Shown here piece after piece: positions 45,394-54,004 of a stretch of DNA of 64,000 nucleotides; position 1 is the stretch's first letter; every line of letters starts with the position of its first letter. The notes below the pieces were generated by a model. The model saw nothing but the letters and a program-made list of their open reading frames with translations. It was not told the origin of the DNA and made no database searches. This stretch comes from Frateuria_A sp051900425 (GTDB taxonomy: Bacteria; Pseudomonadota; Gammaproteobacteria; Xanthomonadales; Rhodanobacteraceae): contig NZ_JBHZGK010000002.1 in NCBI RefSeq assembly GCF_051900425.1, forward strand, positions 342,913-406,912, written 5' to 3'. The position numbers and the translations under genes were made by a program.

Positions 45394-45660
45394 TCAGGCC
45401 GCAGCTTCGCCGCTGGCGTCGTACACGCTGGCAAGCACCGCGGCAGCCGCCGCGTACAGCAGTACCGGCACATCCTCGCGCAGGCGCAGGGCGGCCAGCA
45501 CCGCGGCGATCTGCGGATCGTGGTGCAGCGGCAGCCCGAGCGCACGGGCGCGCGCCAGCAACAGCTCGAGCGCCTCCGGCGGCAACGGCGCAGCCTTGGT
45601 TTCCGGGCCGGCCAGGCGCAGGGTGACGCGGCGCTGCGGAGGCGGCAGGGCGTTGCTCAT
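45394..45660 (-). CDS. FlhB C-terminal-like protein (FlhX type)
   Basis: Encodes 88 residues resembling the last part of the FlhB cytoplasmic domain, after the autocleavage site (LELLLARARALGLPLHHDPQ, AAVLAALRLREDVPVLLYAA, VLASVYDASG). It lacks the membrane part and the NPTH motif. Such stand-alone genes can partly replace the cleaved FlhB tail in other bacteria. Start ATG 45660 overlaps the stop of the FliK-like gene upstream (ATGA), so the two are probably co-translated. Confidence 0.75.
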   Translation of the reverse strand: MSNALPPPQRRVTLRLAGPETKAAPLPPEALELLLARARALGLPLHHDPQIAAVLAALRLREDVPVLLYAAAAAVLASVYDASGEAAA

Positions 45661-46814
45661 GCGGTCGCCTTCAGCAGCAGCGCGCTGGCGTGGCTGCGAC
45701 CCTGCGGCAGGCCGGTCTGGCAGCTCAGCTGCTCCAGTTGCAGGCCGCTGGCGGCAAGGCGCTGGCGCAGCGGGGTGAACTGGCGTTCCAGCCGCTCGGT
45801 GGTGGCGCTGCGTTCGGCCCACAGGCGCACGTTCAGGCGCAGGTCGCGCAGTTGCAGCTCGCCCTGCAGCGGCCCGAGCGAGGGCAGGTCGATGGCGAAG
45901 CCCAGCGTCCAGGTGCCGGCGCCGGTTTCGGCATCCTGGCCCTGTTCCAGATGGATCTGCAGCACGTCCCGACCGTCCGGGCCCTGCAGCGGGATGTCGA
46001 TCATCCAGGCCTGCGCGCCGGCCGCATCGAGCTGGGCGATTTCCAGCCGGGCCAGCGCGGCATGCACGTCGCCACGCAGGCGGCCGAGCAACTGGTTGAT
46101 GTCCTCGTCCGCCGGTGGCTCAGGGAGGGGCACGGCCAGCGGCACGCGCGGCTGTGCCTGCAGGCCGCGCTGGCGCAGCGGCGGCGGGGTGTCGGCGTTG
46201 CTGGCCGGCGCGTGGGTGGGCAGGCGCGGCTGCCGGTCGAGCATTGCGGCCAGGCGCAGCAGCACCGCCTTGAAGTCCTCATCCGCCAGCGGCAGCGGGT
46301 TGGCACGCGGGCGGGCGAGCTGGGATTCGAGGAACAGGCCGCTGCGGGAGATCGCCTCGCGCAGGCCCTCGGGCCGGCTGATGTCCTGCGGCGTGCGCAC
46401 GCCCTGGTCGAGCAGGGCCAGCGCCGAGCGCACTTCCGGCGGCAGTTGCCGCAGCACCGGGCGCTGCGCCAGCGCGCCGAGGGTGGCGAGCAGCGGGGCG
46501 TAACCGTTCTGCTGCGGCAGGCGTTCGCGCAGCGCCTGCTGCACGCGCGGGTCGCTGCCGGCACCGGCGAGGATCTCCAGCAGCGGCGGGTTGCCCATGG
46601 CGAGCACGCGCACCTGGAACTGCGAGGGCAGCGGGATGCCCAGCGGGTCGGTCTCCACCGTGAGCGCGCCGATCTGCAACACCATCCGCCCCTGCTCGCC
46701 CATGCCCAGCGGGCGCGCGGACAGCACCGTGCCCACGCGCCAGCTTTCCGACGCGGCGCCGGAGGCGGCACCCGCCCAGGTCATCGCGGCGAGGCTGGTG
46801 GGTTGGATGATCAC
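45657..46814 (-). CDS. Second FliK-like hook-length control protein
   Basis: Encodes 385 residues. The N-terminal half is variable with SWRVGTVLSARPLGMGEQGR. The C-terminal part resembles the Flg_hook domain (LQIHLEQGQDAETGAGTWTL, then LQGELQLRDLRLNVRLWAER) and ends with a LEQLSCQTG segment. With the FlhB-like gene it forms a FliK/FlhB-tail pair apart from the main export operon. AGGAGAG lies just upstream of ATG 46814. It is divergent from the second che operon. Confidence 0.7.
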   Translation of the reverse strand: MIIQPTSLAAMTWAGAASGAASESWRVGTVLSARPLGMGEQGRMVLQIGALTVETDPLGIPLPSQFQVRVLAMGNPPLLEILAGAGSDPRVQQALRERLPQQNGYAPLLATLGALAQRPVLRQLPPEVRSALALLDQGVRTPQDISRPEGLREAISRSGLFLESQLARPRANPLPLADEDFKAVLLRLAAMLDRQPRLPTHAPASNADTPPPLRQRGLQAQPRVPLAVPLPEPPADEDINQLLGRLRGDVHAALARLEIAQLDAAGAQAWMIDIPLQGPDGRDVLQIHLEQGQDAETGAGTWTLGFAIDLPSLGPLQGELQLRDLRLNVRLWAERSATTERLERQFTPLRQRLAASGLQLEQLSCQTGLPQGRSHASALLLKATA

Positions 46815-46920
46815 GCGGCTCTCCTGCCTGCCGGCCGGGCGGTTGGGACCGGTTCCGTGCAGTCGGTACAGGAATCGGCGGAGGGGACGATAACTTGAGC
46901 GGTACCGGGCGCTACCGCGG

Positions 46921-47035
46921 TGGGCCTTCCCCCGCGAATGCGGGGGAAGGTGCCGACAGGCGGATGGGGGCGCTTTTGGCGAGGGCCTCCCCCCATCCGC
47001 CCTCCGGGCACCTTCCCCCGTGAACGGGGGAAGGA
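46921..47035. repeat. Intergenic palindromic repeats, family A
   Basis: CTTCCCCCGCGAATGCGGGGGAAGGTGCCGACAGGCGGATGGGGG and the inverted CCCCCATCCGCCCTCCGGGCACCTTCCCCCGTGAACGGGGGAAGG. They end 14 bases before the sigma28 promoter of the second che operon, as the copy at 195-325 does before cheV. Confidence 0.85.
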
Positions 47036-47048
47036 TGGGAAAACTGGC

Positions 47049-47075
47049 TAAAGCCCTCGGCCCTCGCGCCGATAA
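47049..47075 (+). promoter_or_regulatory. Sigma28 (FliA)-type promoter of the second che operon
   Basis: TAAAGCCC (47049-47056), an 11-base spacer, GCCGATAA (47068-47075). The -10 is the exact consensus and the -35 keeps TAAAG. It lies 38 bases before the STAS gene ATG. This places the second chemotaxis operon in the late flagellar class. Confidence 0.8.
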
Positions 47076-47112
47076 GCCTCACGCAGGGGCCCGGTACGAC
47101 GCGGAGGTAAGC

Positions 47113-47427
47113 ATGGGCAGCAAACGAGAGATCAAACAGCCCAGAACGGTCGAGATCGGCTTGCCGGCCGACTGCCGCATGGCGGCGCAGTCGGCCTTGC
47201 TGGCCGAGCTGCTGGGCGCGCTGGACGCGCCTTCGACGCAGATCGACGGCAGTGCCGTCGAGCGCGTGGACACCGCCGCGCTGCAGCTGCTGACGCTGTT
47301 CCGCCGCGAGGCGCTCTCGCGCGGCTGCGAGGTGAGCTGGCGGGGCGCGAGCAACACATTGTGCGAGGCGGCGGACACGCTCGGCCTCGTCAAGGCACTG
47401 GATCTGCCGGCAGCAGTGCCGGCGTAA
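47113..47427 (+). CDS. STAS-domain protein heading the second che operon
   Basis: Encodes 104 residues, a single STAS domain of the MlaB/anti-sigma-antagonist type. The usual phospho-site region reads GSAVERVDTAALQLLTLFRR: Asp-Thr-Ala where typical antagonists have Asp-Ser-Ser/Gly. A strong GGAGG lies six bases before ATG 47113. The same STAS-cheY-cheA order is known, as I recall, from Vibrio and Shewanella che clusters; the function there is not settled to my knowledge. Confidence 0.8.
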   Translation: MGSKREIKQPRTVEIGLPADCRMAAQSALLAELLGALDAPSTQIDGSAVERVDTAALQLLTLFRREALSRGCEVSWRGASNTLCEAADTLGLVKALDLPAAVPA

Positions 47428-47445
47428 AACAAGAGGTTGACAGAA

Positions 47446-47808
47446 ATGGCGAAGATTCTTGCGGTGGACGATTCGGCGTCGATGCGCGGCATGGTGGCCT
47501 ACACCCTGCGCGGCGCCGGCCACGAGGTGACCGAGGCGGAGAACGGCCAGCTCGCGCTGGACGCGGCGGCGGCCGGCGGTTTCGACCTGGTGCTGGCCGA
47601 CGTCAACATGCCGGTGATGGACGGCATCAGCATGGTGCGCGAGCTGCGCACGCGCCCGGCCTACCAGGGCGTGCCGATCCTGATGCTGACCACCGAGTCA
47701 CACACGGACAAGAAGATGGAAGGCAAGGCGGCCGGCGCCACCGGCTGGCTGGTCAAGCCGTTCGACCCGGACCAGCTGCTGGCCACGGTCAAGCGCGTGC
47801 TCGGCTAA
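47446..47808 (+). CDS. cheY: Chemotaxis response regulator CheY (second system)
   Basis: Encodes 120 residues. Acidic pair Asp8-Asp9, phospho-acceptor Asp52 in LADVNMPVMDG, and WLVKPF with the conserved Lys. It is clearly different from the first CheY (no DWNMPN). ATG 47446 has AAGAGG nine bases upstream; the TTG at 47437 is less likely. cheA follows after 18 bases. Confidence 0.95.
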   Translation: MAKILAVDDSASMRGMVAYTLRGAGHEVTEAENGQLALDAAAAGGFDLVLADVNMPVMDGISMVRELRTRPAYQGVPILMLTTESHTDKKMEGKAAGATGWLVKPFDPDQLLATVKRVLG

Positions 47809-47826
47809 GCCGCGGAGAAACACCCC

Positions 47827-49800
47827 ATGAGCAACGCGGGCCTGGCGCAGTTCCAACAAGTGTTCATCGAGGAGAGCCTGGAAGGGCTCGACACGATGGA
47901 ATCCTCGCTGCTTGCGCTGGACGAGGGTGGCGACGGGGAACTGGTGCACACCATCTTCCGCGCGGCGCACTCGATCAAGGGCGGCGCGGCCACCTTCGGT
48001 TTCCCCGAGATGGCCTCGTTCACCCATGAGGCCGAGTCGCTGCTGGACGAGGTGCGCGGCGGCAAGCGGGCGATCGACAAGCCGATCATCGAATTGCTGC
48101 TGCGCTCGGTCGACTGCCTGCGCGGCATGTTCGACCGTGCCAGGGCCGGCGAGCCTCTGAACGATGCCGCCGCCGACGGCGTGCGCGGCGAACTGGCCGC
48201 GATGATGGGCCGCGAGGCGCCCCCGCAGGCGGGGCCCGCCCGTCGTGCCGGCGACCAGGCGGGCGCCTGGATCATCCAGTTCAAGCCGCATGCGGGCATG
48301 CTCGCCGGCGGCAATGACCCGCTGCGGCTGATCCGCGAACTGGCCGGGCTGGGCGAACTCGTGGTGGAGGCAGACCTCTCGCGCCTGCCGGCGCTGGACA
48401 AGCTCGATCCGTCCCAATGCCACCTGGGCTGGACCATCGAGCTCAAGGCGCCGGTCAAGCGCGAGGACATCGCCGCGGTATTCGACTGGGTCGAGGACGA
48501 GTGCGACCTGTCCATCGAGCCCAGGCCGAGCGCCGTCGTGACGCCTGCCGCGGCCCCGGCGCCCGCCCCGGCGAACATCGCCGATGCCGCCGCCGCACGC
48601 GGCACGCGCGAGGCGAGCGCCGAGTCCAGCTCGGTTCGCGTGGCGATCGACAAGATCGACAGCATGATCAACCTGGTCGGCGAGCTGGTGATCACCCAGG
48701 CCATGCTCGACACCTTCCGCGAGGATTTCGACCCGGCCCGCCTGCCGTTGCTGCAGCAGGGCCTGACCCAGCTCGCCCGCCACGCGCGCGAGCTGCAGGA
48801 AAGCGTGATGGGCATCCGCATGCTGCCCATCGCCTCGGTGTTCAACCGCTTCCCGCGCCTGGTCCGCGACCTGAGCCAGAAGCTGGGCAAGCAGGTCAGG
48901 CTCGACCTGCATGGCGAACAGACCGAGCTGGACAAGACGGTGCTGGAGAAGATCGGCGACCCGATGGTGCACCTGGTGCGCAACGCCATCGACCATGGCC
49001 TGGAAACGCCGGACAGGCGGCGCGCCGCAGGCAAGCCCGAGATGGGCACGCTCAAGCTCGACGCCTTCCACCGCGGCGGCAACATCGTGGTGGAGGTGTC
49101 CGACGACGGCGCCGGCCTCAATCGCGATGCGATCGTGCGCAAGGCGATCGAGCGCGGGCTGATCGCCAGCGGTGAAGGGCTGAGCGACGAGGCGGTCGGC
49201 GAACTGATCTTCCAGCCGGGCTTCTCCACGGCCGCGGTCACTACCGACCTGTCCGGTCGCGGCGTCGGCATGGACGTGGTCCGCCGCAACGTCTCCGACC
49301 TCGGCGGTACGGTCACCATCCGCAGCAAGCCGGGGCACGGCAGCGTATTCACCATCACCTTGCCGCTCACGCTCGCCATCATCGACGGCCTTACCGCCGC
49401 GGTGGGCGAGGAGCGTTACATCGTGCCGCTGGTGTCGATCGTCGAATCGGTGCAGCTGAAGCCCGAGGGGCTCAAGACCGTGGCCGGGGGCGGCGAGCTG
49501 TTCCGCTTCCGCGGCGAGTACCTGCCGGTACTGCGCCTGCACGAGCTGTTCGGCTGCGACGGAGCGAAGCGCTCGATCGAAGAGGGGCTGGTGATCGTGG
49601 TCGAGGGCGACGGTTCCCGTGTGGGCCTGTTCGTCGACGGCCTGGTCGGCCAGCAACAAGCCGTCGTCAAGTCGCTGGAAGCCAACTACCGCCGCGTGCA
49701 GGGCGTCTCCGGCGCGACCATCCTGGCCGACGGCGCGGTGGCACTTATCGTGGACATCGCCGGCCTGGTACGCCTGCACAGCCGCCGCAAGGCCGCCTGA
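47827..49800 (+). CDS. cheA: Chemotaxis histidine kinase CheA (second system)
   Basis: Encodes 657 residues. P1 with phospho-acceptor His48 (FRAAHSIKGGAATFGF). A P2-like ferredoxin-fold region is present (WIIQFKPHAGMLAGGNDPLR to EDECDLSIEP, about 140-235), unlike in the first CheA. P3 starts near residue 270 (IDKIDSMINLVGELVITQAM). P4 contains LVRNAIDHGLETP and SDDGAGLNRD. P5 completes it. GGAGAAAC precedes the ATG. Confidence 0.96.
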   Translation: MSNAGLAQFQQVFIEESLEGLDTMESSLLALDEGGDGELVHTIFRAAHSIKGGAATFGFPEMASFTHEAESLLDEVRGGKRAIDKPIIELLLRSVDCLRGMFDRARAGEPLNDAAADGVRGELAAMMGREAPPQAGPARRAGDQAGAWIIQFKPHAGMLAGGNDPLRLIRELAGLGELVVEADLSRLPALDKLDPSQCHLGWTIELKAPVKREDIAAVFDWVEDECDLSIEPRPSAVVTPAAAPAPAPANIADAAAARGTREASAESSSVRVAIDKIDSMINLVGELVITQAMLDTFREDFDPARLPLLQQGLTQLARHARELQESVMGIRMLPIASVFNRFPRLVRDLSQKLGKQVRLDLHGEQTELDKTVLEKIGDPMVHLVRNAIDHGLETPDRRRAAGKPEMGTLKLDAFHRGGNIVVEVSDDGAGLNRDAIVRKAIERGLIASGEGLSDEAVGELIFQPGFSTAAVTTDLSGRGVGMDVVRRNVSDLGGTVTIRSKPGHGSVFTITLPLTLAIIDGLTAAVGEERYIVPLVSIVESVQLKPEGLKTVAGGGELFRFRGEYLPVLRLHELFGCDGAKRSIEEGLVIVVEGDGSRVGLFVDGLVGQQQAVVKSLEANYRRVQGVSGATILADGAVALIVDIAGLVRLHSRRKAA

Positions 49801-49809
49801 CCGCCCGAT

Positions 49810-50003
49810 CCATGCAGGAGCACGGGTGCGCTCCTGCCTATGTGCAACCGATCCAGCTCGAGGCCCGTGCTGCCCATCGTCGGCAGGCTGGCGCACGAAG
49901 CAGCGCGAGCTCGCCTGATCCCATGCAGGAGCACACCTGTGCGCGACCGCACGCTCCAGAGGAGCCGCGCGGTCGCGCCCAAGCGCGCTCCTGCGTGCGA
50001 CGC
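49810..50003. repeat. Intergenic repeats, family C, degenerate
   Basis: CATGCAGGAGCACGGGTGCGCTCCTGC, CATGCAGGAGCACACCTGTGCGCGACCG and GCGCGGTCGCGCCCAAGCGCGCTCCTGCG relate to the perfect inverted repeat at 1352-1419. They fill most of the gap between cheA and cheW in the second che operon. Confidence 0.7.
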
Positions 50004-50092
50004 ACGTCCCGCTCCGCATCGCCGATACCTCTCAAGAACGCCGCCCGGTGGCCGATAGACCCATGTCTCGGCATCTCACCGCGGAAACGCAA

Positions 50093-50611
50093 ATGAACCA
50101 TCCAGCGAACCCCGCCGCTCCCGAAACGGCTGCGGCGGCCCAGTACCTCACCGTGAACCTCGCGCACGAGGAATACGCCATCGACATCCTGGCCGTGCGC
50201 GAGATCCGCGGCTGGACGCCGGTGACGCGCATCCCGCAGGCGCCGCACTACGTCCTGGGCGTGCTCAACCTTCGCGGCGCGATCGTGCCGGTGCTGGACC
50301 TGCGGCTGCGCTTCGGCCTGGTGCGCGAGGAATACACGGCGACCACCGTGACGGTGATCGTGACCGTCGCCGAGCGCCTGTTCGGCGTGGTCGTCGACGC
50401 CGTCTCCGACGTGCTGGACGTGCAGGCGGACCAGCTGCGCCCGGTGCCCGACATGGGCACCACCGTGGATACCGAATACCTGAAGGGACTGACCGCCGTC
50501 GAGGAGCGCATGGTGCTGCTGCTGGACGTCGACAAGCTGCTGCAGCCGCAGGACGCACAGATGCTGGACGCCGCCTTGCCCGCGGCCAATGACGTTAAAG
50601 CCGTGGCCTGA
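50093..50611 (+). CDS. cheW: Chemotaxis coupling protein CheW (second system)
   Basis: Encodes 172 residues, one CheW domain (YLTVNLAHEEYAIDILAVRE, then IRGWTPVTRIPQAPHYVLGV and LNLRGAIVPVLDLRLRFGL). It is a much closer match to canonical CheW than the first one. ATG 50093 follows GCGGAAA; ATG 50063 is an in-frame alternative. The MCP gene follows after 12 bases. Confidence 0.95.
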   Translation: MNHPANPAAPETAAAAQYLTVNLAHEEYAIDILAVREIRGWTPVTRIPQAPHYVLGVLNLRGAIVPVLDLRLRFGLVREEYTATTVTVIVTVAERLFGVVVDAVSDVLDVQADQLRPVPDMGTTVDTEYLKGLTAVEERMVLLLDVDKLLQPQDAQMLDAALPAANDVKAVA

Positions 50612-50623
50612 CAGGAACCACCG

Positions 50624-52342
50624 ATGAAAATGCCCAAGTTCAAGTTCAAGATTCCCTCCCTCACCGTGCGCGGGCGGCTGCGCCTGGTCATGGGCATGCT
50701 GATGCTCATGCTGGTCGGCGGCGCCGTGATCGGCATCGGCTCGATGCAGCTGCAGAACGAAAGCATGCGCGCCACCTACGAGAACGAGATCGTTCCCGCC
50801 CAGGTCGTGGCGCAGCTGCAGCAGAGCTCGCTGCTGTCCTTCATCGTGCTGGGCGAGGCCGGCAACCTGGTCGGCAAGCCGGCGCTGAAGCAGAAGCTGG
50901 CCGAGTTCGCCGAGCACCAGGCTAACGTGGTCAAGTACAAGAAGCTGCTCGGCGGCTTCCCCAAGAGCGAAGCGATCGCCAAGCAGTACAAGGACTACCT
51001 CTCGACCAACGAGGACTACCAGAGCGCCAAGAAGGACATGCTCGACGCGCTCGCCCAGAACGACACCGGTGCGCTGGACGTGCTCGACATGGAAGTGCGC
51101 CCGCTGCTGATGCTGCGCCAGCAATCGCTGGCCAAGCTGGCCGACCTGCAGCGCGCCGAGGCGCAGAGCATCTACCAGGCGCAGGTCAGCCGCTTCAAGC
51201 TGATCCGCGCGATCAGCATCGGCGCGCTGGCCGCCGGCTTGCTGCTGGCGGTGTGGATGGCGCTCTCGCTCAGCCGCTCGATCATCGGCACGCTCGCCTA
51301 CGCCGGCCGCGTCGCCCGTGAAATCGCCCAGGGCAAGCTTGGCCATGCGATCCAGGTCAAGCGCAATGACGAGCTTGGCCAGCTGCTGGAAGCCTTCCGC
51401 AGCATGGACGAACGGCTGTCCGCCATCGTCGGCGAGGTACGCCACGGCTCCGGCGCGGTGAGCACCGCCGCGCAGCAGATCGCCCGCGGCAACGACGACC
51501 TGTCCCAGCGCACGCAGGAGCAGGCCTCCAGCCTGGAGGAAACCGCGTCCTCGATGGAGGAGATGACCTCCACCGTCAAGCAGAACGCCGAGAACGCCAG
51601 CCACGCCAACCAGCTGGCCCGCGGCGCCCGCGAGCAGGCCGAGCGCGGCGGCGAGGTGGCTTCCCAGGCGGTGGTGGCGATGAAGGAGATCAATGCCTCC
51701 AGCCGCAAGATTTCCGACATCGTCAGCCTGATCGACGAGATCGCCTTCCAGACCAACCTGCTCTCGCTCAACGCGGCCGTGGAAGCGGCGCGTGCCGGCG
51801 AGCAGGGTCGCGGCTTCGCGGTGGTCGCCACCGAGGTGCGCAACCTGGCGCAGCGCTCCGCTGGCGCGGCCAAGGAAATCAAGACGCTGATCAACGATAG
51901 CGCCGAGAAGGTCAAGGCCGGCTCCGACCTGGTCGACCAGTCGGGCAAGGCGCTCGCCGAGATCGTCGACAGCGTCAAGAAGGTCACCGACATCGTGGCC
52001 GAGATCGCCGCGGCCAGCCAGGAGCAGTCGGCCGGCATCGACCAGGTCAACCACGCCGTGTCGCAGATGGACGAGATGACCCAGCAGAACGCCGCGCTGG
52101 TCGAGGAGGCCGCCGCGGCCGCCCGCGCCATGCAGGAGCAGGCCAACGAGCTGGCTCGCCAGGTCGCGTTCTTCCGCCTCGAGGGCGACGCCGCGCCGGC
52201 GCCCGCGCCAGCCAGGCCGCAGGCCTCCTCGGTGGTGGCCGAAGCCGAGGCGGTGTTCGCCGCCGTGCGCAACACGCCGCCGGCGCGCGCCCCGCGCAGG
52301 GCCGAAGTCGTTGCCGATGCGGGCGCCTGGAAGGAGTTCTGA
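50624..52342 (+). CDS. Methyl-accepting chemotaxis protein with four-helix-bundle-type sensor
   Basis: Encodes 572 residues. First membrane helix at about 20-42, a helical periplasmic sensor (about 43-190) with a 4HB-like pattern, second membrane helix (ISIGALAAGLLLAVWMALSL), HAMP (IAQGKLGHAIQVKRNDELGQ) and the long signalling hairpin with the tip EIAFQTNLLSLNAAVEAARA. Methylation-type Glu/Gln pairs (EQASSLEETASSMEEM) are present. The C-terminus GAWKEF resembles the xWxxF docking pentapeptide for CheR/CheB. cheR follows after three bases. Confidence 0.95.
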   Translation: MKMPKFKFKIPSLTVRGRLRLVMGMLMLMLVGGAVIGIGSMQLQNESMRATYENEIVPAQVVAQLQQSSLLSFIVLGEAGNLVGKPALKQKLAEFAEHQANVVKYKKLLGGFPKSEAIAKQYKDYLSTNEDYQSAKKDMLDALAQNDTGALDVLDMEVRPLLMLRQQSLAKLADLQRAEAQSIYQAQVSRFKLIRAISIGALAAGLLLAVWMALSLSRSIIGTLAYAGRVAREIAQGKLGHAIQVKRNDELGQLLEAFRSMDERLSAIVGEVRHGSGAVSTAAQQIARGNDDLSQRTQEQASSLEETASSMEEMTSTVKQNAENASHANQLARGAREQAERGGEVASQAVVAMKEINASSRKISDIVSLIDEIAFQTNLLSLNAAVEAARAGEQGRGFAVVATEVRNLAQRSAGAAKEIKTLINDSAEKVKAGSDLVDQSGKALAEIVDSVKKVTDIVAEIAAASQEQSAGIDQVNHAVSQMDEMTQQNAALVEEAAAAARAMQEQANELARQVAFFRLEGDAAPAPAPARPQASSVVAEAEAVFAAVRNTPPARAPRRAEVVADAGAWKEF

Positions 52343-52345
52343 GCG

Positions 52346-53221
52346 ATGAGCGCGCTCGCCAGCCATGACCACGCGACGGCCGGCGCCATCGGCCCGGTGC
52401 TCGGCGACGGCGAGTTCCAGTTCCTGCGCGCGTTCGTCTACGAGCACTGCGGGATCGCACTCAGCGAACAGAAGCGGCAATTGGTGCAGGGGCGCCTGGC
52501 GCGCCGCCTGCGTGCGCTCGGCATGAAGGGGTTCGACGCGTACTGCAATCTGCTGCGCAGCGACCCGGACGGCGAGATGGGCGAGCTGGCCAGCGCGATC
52601 AGCACCAACGTGACCGCGTTCTTCCGCGAGGTGCATCACTTCGAGGCGCTGGCCAACGATATGCTCCCGCGCTGGCTGGAACAGAAGCGCCGCGAAGGCG
52701 ATCGGCTGCGCATCTGGTCGGCCGGCTGCTCCAGCGGCGAGGAGCCCTACTCGCTGGCGATGGTGCTGGCCGAGGCGCTGGAGCGTTGCGGCCGCGACGT
52801 CGATGCGAAGATCCTGGCTACCGACCTCTCGCCCGCGGCGCTGGCCGCGGCGCAGAAGGGCGTCTATCCGGTCGAACGGCTGGAAGGCGTCAGCGCCGAG
52901 CGGCGCCGGCGCTGGTTCCTGCGCGGGGAGGGCGAGTACGCGGGGCTGGCCTGCGTGCATCCGAAGCTGCGCGAGCTGGTCACCATCCTGCCGCTCAACC
53001 TGCTGCACGAGTGGCCGATGCAGGGACCGTTCGATGCGATCTTCTGCCGCAACGTCGTGATCTATTTCGACCAGCCGACCAAGCAAAAGCTGTTCCGCCG
53101 CTTCGCGCGGCTGTTGCCCCCGGGCGGCCCGCTGTTCCTGGGCCACTCCGAATCCATGCACGGTCTCTCCGACGAGTTCGAACTGATCGGCCGCACCATC
53201 TATCGGAAGAAGACTGCATGA
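52346..53221 (+). CDS. cheR: Chemotaxis receptor methyltransferase CheR
   Basis: Encodes 291 residues. An N-terminal helical domain (YEHCGIALSEQKRQLVQGRL) and a SAM-binding domain (IWSAGCSSGEEPYSLAMVLA, then FDAIFCRNVVIYFDQPTKQK) identify CheR, which methylates receptor glutamates. It follows an MCP with a likely docking pentapeptide. cheD overlaps by four bases. Confidence 0.96.
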   Translation: MSALASHDHATAGAIGPVLGDGEFQFLRAFVYEHCGIALSEQKRQLVQGRLARRLRALGMKGFDAYCNLLRSDPDGEMGELASAISTNVTAFFREVHHFEALANDMLPRWLEQKRREGDRLRIWSAGCSSGEEPYSLAMVLAEALERCGRDVDAKILATDLSPAALAAAQKGVYPVERLEGVSAERRRRWFLRGEGEYAGLACVHPKLRELVTILPLNLLHEWPMQGPFDAIFCRNVVIYFDQPTKQKLFRRFARLLPPGGPLFLGHSESMHGLSDEFELIGRTIYRKKTA

Positions 53222-53868
53222 CCCAGGTTGTCGCGAGGCTGTCGCTCGGCGAGGCCATCGCACCCGCTCTACCCGGTTTCGAGCATCTGCGCAGGTTCTG
53301 GGATCCCACCCACCAGTGCGTCACCGCCAAGGTGCTGCCTGGCGAGTTCTACGTGAGCACGCAGGAGGAAATGATCTCCACCGTGCTGGGCTCCTGCATC
53401 GCCGCCTGCATTCGCGACCGTCGCCGGCGCGTGGGCGGCATGAACCACTTCATGTTGCCCGAGCCGGTCGGCGAGCGTGACAGCTGGTCGGCAGCGGTCG
53501 GCCGCGCGGCGCGCTATGGCTCCGACGCCATGGAGCAGCTGATCAACGCCATCCTCAAGGCCGGCGGGCACCGCGAAGACCTGGAGGTGAAGATCTTCGG
53601 CGGCGGCCGCGTGCTGGCCCAGATGACGGACGTGGGCCGGCGCAACATCGAATTCATCCAGCGCTACCTGGAGACCGAAAGGCTCGAAGTGGCCGCCTCG
53701 GACCTCGGCGACGTGTACCCGCGCCAGGTCCAGTATTTCCCCGCCAGCGGCAAGGTGCGCGTGCGCCAGCTCCGCGGCACGCGCGACGCGCAGCTGGTCG
53801 ACGGCGAGCGCGTCTACCTCAAGCGTTTGGCAAACGATCCGATAAAGGGAGAGGTGGAGCTCTTCTGA
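53218..53868 (+). CDS. cheD: Chemoreceptor glutamine deamidase CheD
   Basis: Encodes 216 residues. The catalytic Cys lies in ISTVLGSCIAACIRDR and the His in GGMNHFMLPE, as in CheD. EDLEVKIFGGGRVLAQMTDV and NIEFIQRYLE are further family motifs. The start ATG 53218 overlaps the cheR stop (ATGA). It deamidates receptor glutamines to give methylation sites. Confidence 0.95.
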   Translation: MTQVVARLSLGEAIAPALPGFEHLRRFWDPTHQCVTAKVLPGEFYVSTQEEMISTVLGSCIAACIRDRRRRVGGMNHFMLPEPVGERDSWSAAVGRAARYGSDAMEQLINAILKAGGHREDLEVKIFGGGRVLAQMTDVGRRNIEFIQRYLETERLEVAASDLGDVYPRQVQYFPASGKVRVRQLRGTRDAQLVDGERVYLKRLANDPIKGEVELF

Positions 53869-53873
53869 CACGG

Positions 53874-53963
53874 TGGCGCTGGGCCGTGGGGGCGCGGCAT
53901 CCGCCGTTCCTGCGGCGCCCACCGCAGGCGCAGGCGGATCAACGCCCTCACGACCCAGCGCCA
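53874..53963. repeat. Imperfect inverted repeat between cheD and cheB
   Basis: Arms of 21 bases at 53874-53894 and 53943-53963 (TGGCGCTGGG(C/T)CGTG(G/A)GGGCG) match at 19 positions and enclose 48 bases. It lies five bases after the cheD stop and 41 bases before the cheB ATG. It resembles none of the other families in the window. Confidence 0.65.
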
Positions 53964-54004
53964 TCGCTCCACTTCATTTCAAAGGCAAGCTCGAGACATA
54001 CGGC

